Position numbers and translations under genes: made by a program. This document shows, piece by piece, positions 1 through 5,799 of a stretch of 5,799 nucleotides of DNA (positions are counted from its first letter, which is position 1; every line of letters begins with the position of its first letter). Location of the stretch: the NCBI GenBank assembly GCA_964554215.1, contig CAZKND010000069.1:1-5799 (forward strand), written 5' to 3'. Source of the DNA: CAYLJV01 sp964554215. GTDB taxonomy: Archaea > Hadarchaeota > Hadarchaeia > Hadarchaeales > JAGGTB01. A model generated the notes under the pieces. That model saw nothing but the letters and a program-made list of their open reading frames with translations, had not been told where the DNA came from and did not search any database.

Positions 1-727
1 GGCTATGAGCATTAAAGATGAGGATATTGCAGTTGATAGTAAGGCTTTGTCGGCGCTTGAGACCTTTATGATAGCTCGGTATCAGATGTTTCTGAATGTT
101 TATTATCACCATACGGTTAGAGCTGCAGAGTTGATGTTGAGGGAGGCGATGGATAAGACACATGATCTTATTGGTCTGACTACTTTCGATGATATTGAGG
201 ATTATCTTAAGTGGGATGATCCTCATTTCATTAGTTCTCTTAGAAGGTTAGATCCTGAATACTTTGAGGGGGAAAATCAAGAAAGGGCTGAGGTTGCAAA
301 GGACACTTTCCAGAGATTAGAAGATAGGGAGTTGATTAAGTCTTCTTATGAACGGGAAGTGCATTTGGAGGATGAGTATGTGGCCAAACTTTTGAGCGAT
401 GATTCGGTGAGGCATTCGAAGGAATCGGAGATTGCTGAAAAGGCAGGTGTGGACCCGGATTTGGTTATGGTTGATGTGCCGACTTTAGCTTCTATGCCGT
501 ATTATCCTCGGGATATCGATCCGGAAGAGGTTCCTATCTACAAGGTGAATATTGATGGAGAGAAGGAAAAAATATCTCTTTTCGAACATTCTCAATTTGT
601 GAATGTGCTGAGTGGATATGTGGATCTTATCAGAGTGTTTACTACGGATGATCACAGAGAGGAAGTAGGTAAAGTTTCTAGAGAAGTTTTCAGGAAGCTA
701 CCTTTCTCCGCTCAGGTCAGCATGTAG
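1..727 (+). CDS. HD-superfamily phosphohydrolase (COG1078/dGTPase-like), C-terminal part, 5' truncated by window edge
   Basis: This is the C-terminal part of a metal-dependent HD-domain phosphohydrolase of the dNTPase-like COG1078 family; such proteins are cytoplasmic and are thought to act on nucleotides. The recognisable stretch is near the left edge: 'ALETFMIARYQMF' followed by 'NVYYHHTVRAAELML', which matches the family's conserved segment after the HD core. The HD metal-binding residues themselves would lie upstream, outside the window. An ATG exists at position 5, but the frame is open to the left edge and the conserved block starts almost at once, so that ATG is unlikely to be the real start. 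About 240 residues are visible, ending in TAG at 725-727. The gene converges with tmk and overlaps its inferred 3' end by 30 bp. Family assignment is fairly secure; the exact substrate is unknown. Confidence 0.8.
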   Translation, partial: AMSIKDEDIAVDSKALSALETFMIARYQMFLNVYYHHTVRAAELMLREAMDKTHDLIGLTTFDDIEDYLKWDDPHFISSLRRLDPEYFEGENQERAEVAKDTFQRLEDRELIKSSYEREVHLEDEYVAKLLSDDSVRHSKESEIAEKAGVDPDLVMVDVPTLASMPYYPRDIDPEEVPIYKVNIDGEKEKISLFEHSQFVNVLSGYVDLIRVFTTDDHREEVGKVSREVFRKLPFSAQVSM

Positions 728-1324
728 AACCTTTTTGACTTGTTTTTTGATTTTTTCGTGTACTTTTTCTTTTGTGAGAGTTCCGTCTATTATCGGTAGA
801 TTTTTCTCCTCAGCAAATTCGAGGTATTTTTCTCTGACTTTTTTCTGCATCTCTAAGTTTTCTTCGAATTTGTCCGGTTCTCCAGATTAGTTGACTCTTT
901 TCAGACCTGTTTCAGGAGGAACGTCTAATATAATAGTGAGATCAGGTATTATCGCGTGTCTGTTTATCTCCTCTATCCATTCTTTTGAGAGCCCTCTGAC
1001 CGATTGATATACGAGTGAGGAGAATAGATATCTCCCAGTGATGACAATGTTCCCTTTCTCCAGTTGGGGCCTGATTTCTTTTGAAACGTGTTGAGCTCTA
1101 TCTCCAGCAAAGAGTAATGCTTCCGATTCGGGACACATGTCTATTTCGTTCCCCAGATTTTTCCTCAAGATTTTTCCAATAGGGTTGTCGGTAGGTTCTT
1201 TGGTTTTTCTCACTTCGAAGTTTTCGGACTTCAACCATTCGGCGAGCATGTTTAGTTGAGTGGACTTTCCGCAACCGTCAGGGCCTTCTAAGGCGAAAAA
1301 CTTTCCCTTGCCATCGGAGCTCAT
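698..1324 (-). CDS. tmk: Thymidylate kinase (dTMP kinase), interrupted by an in-frame TAA stop
   Basis: Thymidylate kinase phosphorylates dTMP to dTDP with ATP, an essential step of dTTP synthesis. The open part (887-1324) encodes 145 residues: P-loop EGPDGCGKST at 13-22, 'KEPTDNPIGK' at 42-51, 'LLFAGDRAQH' at 70-79, 'GRYLFSSLVYQS' at 97-108 and 'PDLTIILDVPPETGLKRV' near the end. The usual family length is about 200 residues. After TAA at 887-889 the same frame continues for 62 codons to TAG at 698-700. It encodes 'SGEPDKFE', the expected LID-region sequence, and a typical C-terminal helix with 'LPIIDGTLTKEKVHEKI'. The full frame would give 208 residues, a normal Tmk. The DR(Y/H) motif is GRY here (Gly97). 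The ATG at 1322-1324 is preceded by GGGTGAT at 1330-1336 and lies one base after the protease stop, suggesting translational coupling. Identity is certain; whether the gene is functional is not. Confidence 0.88.
730..774 (+). terminator. T-rich tracts downstream of the HD phosphohydrolase gene
   Basis: Directly after the TAG of the HD phosphohydrolase gene the plus strand carries a series of T runs (CTTTTTG, GTTTTTTG, ATTTTTTCG, CTTTTTC, CTTTTG) within about 45 bases. Archaeal RNA polymerase commonly terminates at such U-rich tracts without a hairpin, so this is a plausible terminator for that gene. On the other strand the same bases encode the lysine-rich C-terminus of thymidylate kinase, so the T runs could also be just a by-product of lysine codons. 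Confidence 0.4.
887..889 (-). other. In-frame TAA stop inside tmk
   Basis: The minus-strand codon is TAA, between 'GLKRVN' and 'SGEPDKFE', at the start of the thymidylate kinase LID region. One base change from AAA (Lys), GAA (Glu) or CAA (Gln) would produce it. General recoding of TAA is unlikely, because the protease gene just upstream ends in TAA at 1326-1328 and the metallophosphoesterase ends in TAA at 2708-2710. A nonsense mutation or a sequencing/assembly error is most likely. The following base is T (TAAT), which gives no hint of a readthrough context. Confidence 0.9.
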
Positions 1325-1325
1325 T

Positions 1326-2507
1326 TTAAATCACCCACAATGGAATAGGTAACGAGAGAATAAAGATGATTAGCCCGGCTAGAGCCCAGCCTTTTCCGCT
1401 TTTGGTCATATTCGAAACCTCGTTCAGAGCGCCCGGGTGCGGTTTCCCCACGAAGAATAGGATCAGTAGAGAAAGGATTAGAAATCCAGGCCAGATCAGG
1501 CTGAATCCGAGCAGTCCGAATCCTATGGCTCTGGTCAATATGTAGTGGTTCTTCTTACTCATCAAGCTTCGAGCTATATGTCCTCCGTCTAATTGTCCCG
1601 TTGGGATAAGGTTCAACCAGGTGACGAATATTCCGATGAAACCGGCCCACGCTAATGGGTGTGGGTCCAAGTATTGTGGGAATTGTCCGAAGATTGCCCT
1701 TCCGAGTATAATGAATATCAGTGGTGTGGGGATGCCTCGGAAAACTTCTTGGAACAGTCCTGCTCCGAAAGGTTGGGAAAAGTTAAGTCCGATAATCGTG
1801 ATGGGCACGGCGAAGATGAAGCCTAGAACGGGCCCTGTAGCACCTAGTTCTGCCAGTCCGTCTCGGGAGGGTATGGGTGTTTTGTTTTTTATCACGGCTC
1901 CGAAAGTTCCTATGAGTGGATGTGGTATGGGTAGGAAGTAGGGCCATGATGCTTCGACGTCGTTTCTCCAAGTTTGGATTTTGTGGCCTAGTTCGTGAGC
2001 TCCTAGAATGGTGAGGATTGAGGCTGAGAAGAGTGCGGCTTTTAGGACGTTTCCGTTGTAGAGATACCAATATCCTGCTACTCCGAATGTGGTACCTATT
2101 GTGGCTAGTAATAGTAAGATGTTGATCCAGACATTGCTTTTTCCGGTCTTGGGTTTTTCTTGTATTGAAATTACGACTTCGCCGTGATTTTCTTCTAGTT
2201 TAGCTAGGTAATCTCTTTCTTGTAGTTTTTCTGAGAGTTTTGAGAATTTTTCTTTCTGCTCTTTATTCTCCACGATAAATGACATTTGTTCTTCGGAAAT
2301 CTGAAAGTCCCATATTTGAAATTCTTCGTCGACTAAATTGGCTACTCTTTCTAATTTTTCTGGGATTTCTCCTTTTGATTGTATGACCATATCTCCGTTA
2401 CATTTTGGGCAGGCTTCTACTGAGAGTGTATGTATCGGGTCGGTGGTCATTCGATAATCTGTGTGACCACATGACAAACATTCATATTTTTCAACAGGTT
2501 GTTTCAT
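1326..2507 (-). CDS. Site-2 protease family (M50) intramembrane zinc metalloprotease with N-terminal zinc ribbon
   Basis: A 393-residue polytopic membrane protein of the site-2 protease (M50) family, which cleaves substrates within the membrane and often acts in regulated intramembrane proteolysis. The N-terminus is a zinc ribbon with two CxxC pairs (Cys10/Cys13 and Cys33/Cys36), followed by a charged, helical, soluble segment of about 45-120. Hydrophobic segments start near residue 126. The metalloprotease motif HELGH is at 171-175, with His171 and His175 as zinc ligands and Glu172 as the catalytic base. The second motif, 'NLIPTGQLDGGH', is at 299-310, with Asp307 as the third ligand. A 'GTFGAVI' loop is at 200-206, as in related proteases. 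All catalytic residues are present. The layout resembles archaeal and plant EGY-like members. The substrate is unknown. The start ATG has no clear Shine-Dalgarno and a TATA-like box about 26 bp upstream, suggesting a leaderless transcript. tmk follows after one base. Confidence 0.92.
   Translation of the reverse strand: MKQPVEKYECLSCGHTDYRMTTDPIHTLSVEACPKCNGDMVIQSKGEIPEKLERVANLVDEEFQIWDFQISEEQMSFIVENKEQKEKFSKLSEKLQERDYLAKLEENHGEVVISIQEKPKTGKSNVWINILLLLATIGTTFGVAGYWYLYNGNVLKAALFSASILTILGAHELGHKIQTWRNDVEASWPYFLPIPHPLIGTFGAVIKNKTPIPSRDGLAELGATGPVLGFIFAVPITIIGLNFSQPFGAGLFQEVFRGIPTPLIFIILGRAIFGQFPQYLDPHPLAWAGFIGIFVTWLNLIPTGQLDGGHIARSLMSKKNHYILTRAIGFGLLGFSLIWPGFLILSLLILFFVGKPHPGALNEVSNMTKSGKGWALAGLIIFILSLPIPLWVI
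1330..1336 (-). promoter_or_regulatory. Shine-Dalgarno of tmk inside the protease 3' end
   Basis: Minus-strand GGGTGAT lies six bases upstream of the tmk ATG, measured from GGTGA, and overlaps the last codons (Trp-Val-Ile) of the upstream protease gene. It is complementary to the usual archaeal 16S 3' end (GAUCACCUCC) and supports both the ATG at 1322-1324 and translation from a shared mRNA. Confidence 0.7.
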
Positions 2508-2525
2508 TTTTTGCCTTGTTTTGAA

Positions 2526-2536
2526 AATCTATAGGA
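2526..2536 (-). promoter_or_regulatory. TATA-like box, probable promoter of the protease-tmk pair
   Basis: The minus strand reads TCCTATAGATT, with the TATA core ending about 26 bases upstream of the protease ATG at 2505-2507. That is the archaeal TATA-to-TSS distance, so transcription would begin at or very near the ATG, giving a leaderless mRNA, which agrees with the lack of a good Shine-Dalgarno. The rest of the spacer (2537-2707) shows no gene, RNA or clear repeat. It should also hold the end of the metallophosphoesterase transcript, but I see no strong T tract on that strand. Confidence 0.45.
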
Positions 2537-2707
2537 TTTTGATATTGCCCCAAATTTCAGATAAGTTTTATTTGATTTACCGTTTCTTATTATTGCTTTT
2601 CTTTACTTAGTTTTACCTATGACCTAGTCGTTATTTTGCAGATTTATCAGTTGGGTGAGTGATGTTAGGACTTGTTAGATGCTCGGGATAAATTTAGTAG
2701 GGGAAAA

Positions 2708-4837
2708 TTAATTGTTTTCTTTTTGTGTTTTTATTCGTATTTTTACTGGCAGTTTGTTATTTTCGATAGTCCAGTACTGGTAGTAGTTTCTTATAGTACT
2801 CGATTTTGCGTTTTCTATGTGGATATTTTCGAATGGGGAAAGCGAAGCTACTTCAGAGTATTTTGAAACAGGTTTTAATAAGGAGTGAAAGGAACTGTTT
2901 TCTTTTTCTAAAACGCCGATAGAAACATCGTCGCTCCATAATATAGGGTCTTCATAGACCATTCTGACCATTCCCGTTTTTGATCCTGCTATCTCACTTT
3001 CAAATCTAAGGTCATTGTTTATCGAGTTTGGATCTATTTTGAAATCCTTACTTTCATTGGGAGAAAGGGACCCCTCAGTATTGAAACCTTTTTCATTCAT
3101 TTTTAGATGGAACTTTTTCGTTTCTCTTGAAACATTAGCTCTTGTCAAGGACCACTCTTCAAGATAAATATTTTGATCGACTTTTTTGGAGTTCCAGATT
3201 GTTTTGATTATCCACACATTCTCATTATCTGGCACGGTGAAATTCTCCTCAAAGGTGATGTATTCCGATTTTAAATCAAGGTCTTTCATAACCTCTTTCT
3301 TAGCTATGGTTCGATCTACATTTTCTCCCAGTATTTTCACAGTAATATCCATTGAGTTCTCCTCAAATTCTTCCGCTTTCAGTCTGGATTTTATCCTATA
3401 TTTCCCTCCAGGAATGGCTCTTGGAGTCGTGGAATTGGGGACTTTTCCATCTATCCATTTTGTATACCTTTCAGATTCGCTGAACCAGCCTTGATAGCCC
3501 ATAGCTGGTTGGGTCGCTGTTTCTAGTTTTTCTTTACCTTCAAACTCGTAGAATCCTGGACTGGCTTCTTTGCCGAGTGCTATTTCTTTACCTATCCATT
3601 CTAGAATGGCATGAAGACTTTCTGTTCTTTCCTTCCCAAATATTTCGGCTTTTTTTCCATAACTTCCCTCTGAGTAACCCATCCACTTTATGGGACCACC
3701 TCCGCTGAATCCTCCCCAGTAATCAAATTCTTTGTTTTGATTGACCAATTCAGGGTCGCTACCTATCAGTTGGATGCGGTAATTTTCCGATAAGATTTTG
3801 TTGTGACGAGTGAACTCTTGGCCGTCTTGGACTCTTTTCGATACTGAGAACCAGTCTAGACCTTCTTCGGATATGGTTGTTTCAGTTTTTATGTTGATTA
3901 GATTGGGTATTTTCCATTCTTTCTCTTTAGAATTCCAAACAGATGCTTGAATTGTGTTTTCTGTTATCTGAAAGTAAACTGAATTGGGATTGGCAGCTAG
4001 TATTCCTGTATCGATTCCGTCCAGCCCTCGATATTGATAGTGATTTATTTCGTGATTGTGTCCGTTTATGTGTAGTTTTATCTGTGGGTTGTTGTCTATG
4101 AACGATTTCCACCATTCTTTGTTATTATAATATCGATAGTAGAAGAAGTCGTTTTTCTGTCCGGGTAAAGCTTGATGGCTCATAGTTATGGTAGTTATCT
4201 CCGGATAGGAACTGGTCATGTATTCTAGCCATTGTCGCTGCTCTTTTGTCAGAAGCATAGTATTCCCTTTGTCACCTGCGACTAAGAACAGGATGTTGTC
4301 CCATTTGAATGCGTAGTTTCTTTCCATGACTCCGGTTTCTCTTTTCCCAACCTCAACTGCTTCGTAGGGTTTTGAGTATGTTTCTAAGTCTGCCCCTCCA
4401 CTTTTCTTGAATGGATTATTTTTTGTGTTTGTTTGGTAATCACTTGTGTCGTGATTTCCAAAGATAAACATCCAAGGCAGGAACATGTTGTTATAGCTGT
4501 CTTGAGAGGCAATTTTGTATTCTTTAGCGGTTCCGAAATGTACATAGTCTCCTATGTTAACACCGAAATCAATTTTTGGAAAATTTTCGTTATGATTCCA
4601 ATCTTCTATGGTGTTATCTGCCCAATGGTCTCTAATGATGTTCTGAGTTTCATTGTCGGTCCACTCGTCGGATCCGTAGCCATAATGTGGATCGCCTGTG
4701 AAAGAAAACTTCAAGTTTGGTTCGTCGTTCGGCGCATTTCTAAATTCTGCTTGATCTCCAGGGATTATTTGTAAAAATGATACTGAAATTATGGCTAAAA
4801 TTGCAATTAGAAGGAGAATTGAATGAGTCTTTTTAAT
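2708..4837 (-). CDS. Secreted calcineurin-like metallophosphoesterase with large beta-rich C-terminal region; probable AUU start
   Basis: A probable exported phosphoesterase with a dinuclear metal centre, 709 residues if begun at ATT (4835-4837). That start gives an N-terminus of M-K-K-T-H-S followed by a hydrophobic stretch 'ILLLIAILAIISVSF', a Sec-type signal without a lipobox Cys or twin Arg. The calcineurin-like motifs follow in order: GDPH (Asp49, His51), GDYV (Asp97), GNHD (Asn128, His129), SHQ (His221) and GHNH (His260, His262). The complete metal-ligand set suggests an active enzyme. Residues about 330-709 are not recognised by family. Within them, about 477-567 ('GGKYRIKSRLKA' to 'IYLEEWSLTRA') resembles a jelly-roll carbohydrate-binding module. 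Several N-x-S/T sequons occur, as expected for an exported archaeal protein. There is no C-terminal anchor. An in-frame TTG at 4712-4714 would remove the signal and start five residues before the first catalytic motif, so it is unlikely. The substrate is unknown. Confidence 0.85.
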   Translation of the reverse strand: MKKTHSILLLIAILAIISVSFLQIIPGDQAEFRNAPNDEPNLKFSFTGDPHYGYGSDEWTDNETQNIIRDHWADNTIEDWNHNENFPKIDFGVNIGDYVHFGTAKEYKIASQDSYNNMFLPWMFIFGNHDTSDYQTNTKNNPFKKSGGADLETYSKPYEAVEVGKRETGVMERNYAFKWDNILFLVAGDKGNTMLLTKEQRQWLEYMTSSYPEITTITMSHQALPGQKNDFFYYRYYNNKEWWKSFIDNNPQIKLHINGHNHEINHYQYRGLDGIDTGILAANPNSVYFQITENTIQASVWNSKEKEWKIPNLINIKTETTISEEGLDWFSVSKRVQDGQEFTRHNKILSENYRIQLIGSDPELVNQNKEFDYWGGFSGGGPIKWMGYSEGSYGKKAEIFGKERTESLHAILEWIGKEIALGKEASPGFYEFEGKEKLETATQPAMGYQGWFSESERYTKWIDGKVPNSTTPRAIPGGKYRIKSRLKAEEFEENSMDITVKILGENVDRTIAKKEVMKDLDLKSEYITFEENFTVPDNENVWIIKTIWNSKKVDQNIYLEEWSLTRANVSRETKKFHLKMNEKGFNTEGSLSPNESKDFKIDPNSINNDLRFESEIAGSKTGMVRMVYEDPILWSDDVSIGVLEKENSSFHSLLKPVSKYSEVASLSPFENIHIENAKSSTIRNYYQYWTIENNKLPVKIRIKTQKENN
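4835..4837 (-). other. Probable non-canonical AUU start codon of the metallophosphoesterase
   Basis: Between the in-frame stop TAA at 4850-4852 and the first catalytic motif there is no ATG or GTG, and the only TTG (4712-4714) comes after the signal peptide. ATT here follows AGGTGA by four bases and yields a textbook Sec signal beginning M-K-K. A single-base error for ATG would look the same. Confidence 0.55.
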
Positions 4838-4841
4838 TTTT

Positions 4842-4847
4842 TCACCT
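4842..4847 (-). promoter_or_regulatory. Shine-Dalgarno AGGTGA of the metallophosphoesterase
   Basis: Minus-strand AGGTGA lies four bases before the ATT codon at 4835-4837 and matches the archaeal anti-Shine-Dalgarno. Its position is the main reason for placing the start upstream of the signal peptide and not at the TTG about 120 bases further in. Confidence 0.6.
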
Positions 4848-4870
4848 ATTTAGAGTAAGATAATCCTTGT

Positions 4871-4882
4871 GATTAATATCAT
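4871..4882 (-). promoter_or_regulatory. Weak TATA-like element upstream of the metallophosphoesterase
   Basis: The minus strand reads ATGATATTAATC about 35-45 bases upstream of the proposed ATT start, which would place the transcription start just ahead of the AGGTGA. A second AT-rich candidate (AAATATTT, 4912-4919) would give a longer leader. I cannot choose between them from sequence alone. Confidence 0.25.
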
Positions 4883-4951
4883 TTGTTCATGTTTGGAATG
4901 CTGATTTTTGCAAATATTTGATAAAAACGAGTTTTCGTACTAAACAATAAG

Positions 4952-4961
4952 TATAATAAAA
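4952..4961 (+). promoter_or_regulatory. TATA box of thrS
   Basis: TATAATAAAA lies 30-40 bases upstream of the thrS ATG at 4992. With the archaeal spacing of about 25 bases, transcription would start near 4980, giving a leader of roughly ten bases that includes a short GTGAT (4984-4988) as a weak Shine-Dalgarno. This spacer is divergent and also serves the metallophosphoesterase on the other strand. Confidence 0.5.
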
Positions 4962-4991
4962 TTCGTCGGATTAATTGTGGTTAGTGATTGA

Positions 4992-5799
4992 ATGAGATTA
5001 TTGTTGATTCATTCGGATTTTCTGGAATACGAAGTTAAGGACGAAACGAAGGTAGCAGAAGATATCTCTGAAGATAGAGAGAAAGATAGGGCGGAAGAGG
5101 CACTGGTTGCCTTTATTGCTGCTGAAGAAATCGATGAGGAAGACCCTGATTCAATGAAGGAACTCGCTTTTGAGGAAATTGAAGACGTTAGGGATAGAGT
5201 GGGTGCGGATTCTGTAGTTGTTTATCCTTATGCTCATCTGAGCGACTCTCTTGCTTCTCCGGATACGGCTGTAGATATTTTGGGGGGTATAGAGGAGAGA
5301 TTTGAAGAGAAGGATATTAAGGTCATCAGAGCTCCTTTCGGTTGGTACAAAAGTTTCAATATTAGTTGTAAAGGGCATCCTCTTTCAGAACTTTCTAGAA
5401 CCATAACTCCGAGCGAAGATGAAGAGGAAGAAGAGGAGGAAGAAGTGAAAAGTGAATGGATAGTTTTGAGCGAGGATGGAGAGAAACATGTTCCTATGGA
5501 TTATGAAGGTTCGGATAATTTTCAGAAGATTATAGAGTCTGAAGTTTCGGATTCAAAATCTGGCGGGGAAGAACCTCCTCATGTCGATCTTATGAGGGAG
5601 AAAGAGTTGGTGGATTATGATAAACTTAGCGATGCTGGGAACCTTAGATGGTACCCTAAAGGGAAGCTGGTTCGGGATTTGATTGTGGATTATGTTGATG
5701 AAAAAGTAGCGGATTACGGAGCCATGACTGTTGAGACCCCTGTTATGTATGATCTATCGGATGATGCGATTTCCGAACATTCTGGAAAGTTTGGTGAGC
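4992..5799 (+). CDS. thrS: Threonyl-tRNA synthetase, archaeal type, N-terminal part (runs off window)
   Basis: Charges tRNA-Thr with threonine in the cytoplasm. The first 269 residues are visible. Residues 1-140 are the archaeal editing domain (D-aminoacyl-tRNA deacylase-like fold), opening with 'MRLLLIHSDFLEYEVKD' and including 'VVYPYAHLS' (73-84), 'APFGWYKSF' (114-122) and 'SCKGHPLSELSR' (125-136). His82, Tyr119, Lys120 and Glu133 align, with an offset of one, with the residues known to matter in the Pyrococcus abyssi editing domain, so removal of mischarged Ser is probably intact. A very acidic linker follows, with eight consecutive Glu at 144-151. The catalytic part begins about residue 208 with 'LSDAGNLRWYPKGKLVRDL' and 'GAMTVETPVMYDL', a hallmark of archaeal ThrRS. 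The ATG start agrees with homologues' N-terminus and with the TATA box. The frame is open to the right edge; the class II catalytic core and anticodon-binding domain lie beyond. Confidence 0.95.
   Translation, partial: MRLLLIHSDFLEYEVKDETKVAEDISEDREKDRAEEALVAFIAAEEIDEEDPDSMKELAFEEIEDVRDRVGADSVVVYPYAHLSDSLASPDTAVDILGGIEERFEEKDIKVIRAPFGWYKSFNISCKGHPLSELSRTITPSEDEEEEEEEEVKSEWIVLSEDGEKHVPMDYEGSDNFQKIIESEVSDSKSGGEEPPHVDLMREKELVDYDKLSDAGNLRWYPKGKLVRDLIVDYVDEKVADYGAMTVETPVMYDLSDDAISEHSGKFGE

Noticed and set aside
698..889. Separate small gene for the tmk C-terminal segment starting at the internal ATG (848-850)
   Set aside because: The segment is the ordinary C-terminus of Tmk in the same frame, and homology begins before that ATG, so a split gene is not supported.
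1621..1941. Plus-strand open frame of 106 codons opposite the protease gene
   Set aside because: Its protein is rich in Pro, Gly, Ser and Met with no recognisable domain and lies wholly antisense to a clearly conserved gene. The same holds for the open frames opposite the phosphoesterase (3186-3494, 4433-4774) and opposite thrS (5151-5378).
698..2710. Recoding of TAA as a sense codon in this organism
   Set aside because: The protease gene ends in TAA exactly where its protein should end, one base before the next start, and the metallophosphoesterase also ends in TAA.
2672..2866. Plus-strand small frame of 64 codons, Phe/Tyr/Val-rich, resembling a small membrane protein
   Set aside because: Most of it is antisense to the phosphoesterase 3' end; its hydrophobic look comes from reading Lys/Asn-rich codons backwards, and it has no Shine-Dalgarno or TATA box.
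4712..4714. TTG as the start of the metallophosphoesterase (668 residues)
   Set aside because: It lies only five residues before the first catalytic motif, has no clear Shine-Dalgarno, and discards an in-frame sequence that reads as a complete Sec signal peptide.
4850..4882. In-frame ATG at 4880-4882 with TAA ten codons later, suggesting readthrough into the phosphoesterase
   Set aside because: The ten-codon stretch is AT-rich promoter-like sequence, and the AGGTGA downstream of the TAA fits initiation at ATT better than readthrough does.

Overview
The window looks like the chromosome of an archaeon. The clearest marker is the partial gene at the right end, an archaeal-type threonyl-tRNA synthetase with the archaeal N-terminal editing domain. 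Two starts are preceded by GGTGA-type Shine-Dalgarno sequences that fit an archaeal 16S 3' end, and AT-rich TATA-like boxes lie at archaeal distances from starts. The DNA is moderately AT-rich, the proteins are Glu/Asp-rich, and the synthetase carries a run of eight glutamates. A halophilic, small-genome lineage such as Nanohaloarchaeota is possible, but this is an inference from composition, not a phylogenetic placement.

Layout. Positions 1-727 (+): the C-terminal part of an HD-superfamily phosphohydrolase (COG1078 type) whose start lies outside the window. Positions 698-1324 (-): a thymidylate kinase gene convergent with it, overlapping its 3' end by 30 bp and broken by an in-frame TAA at 887-889. 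Positions 1326-2507 (-): a zinc-ribbon site-2 protease, one base upstream of tmk and very probably in the same transcript. Positions 2508-2707: a 200-bp spacer holding the likely promoter of that pair. Positions 2708-4837 (-): a large secreted metallophosphoesterase with an uncharacterised C-terminal half. Positions 4838-4991: a divergent promoter region. From 4992 (+): thrS, running off the right edge.

No phage, transposon, CRISPR or RNA gene was seen. The genes are mostly housekeeping (nucleotide metabolism, translation, membrane proteolysis) plus one secreted enzyme, and nothing indicates that they form one pathway. The points most worth checking are two coding anomalies: the internal stop in tmk, with its reading frame preserved beyond it, and the metallophosphoesterase, whose signal peptide is encoded upstream of any ATG/GTG/TTG and seems to begin at an AUU codon after a good Shine-Dalgarno. 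Each would be explained by one base change, so they may be true biology or errors in a draft assembly.
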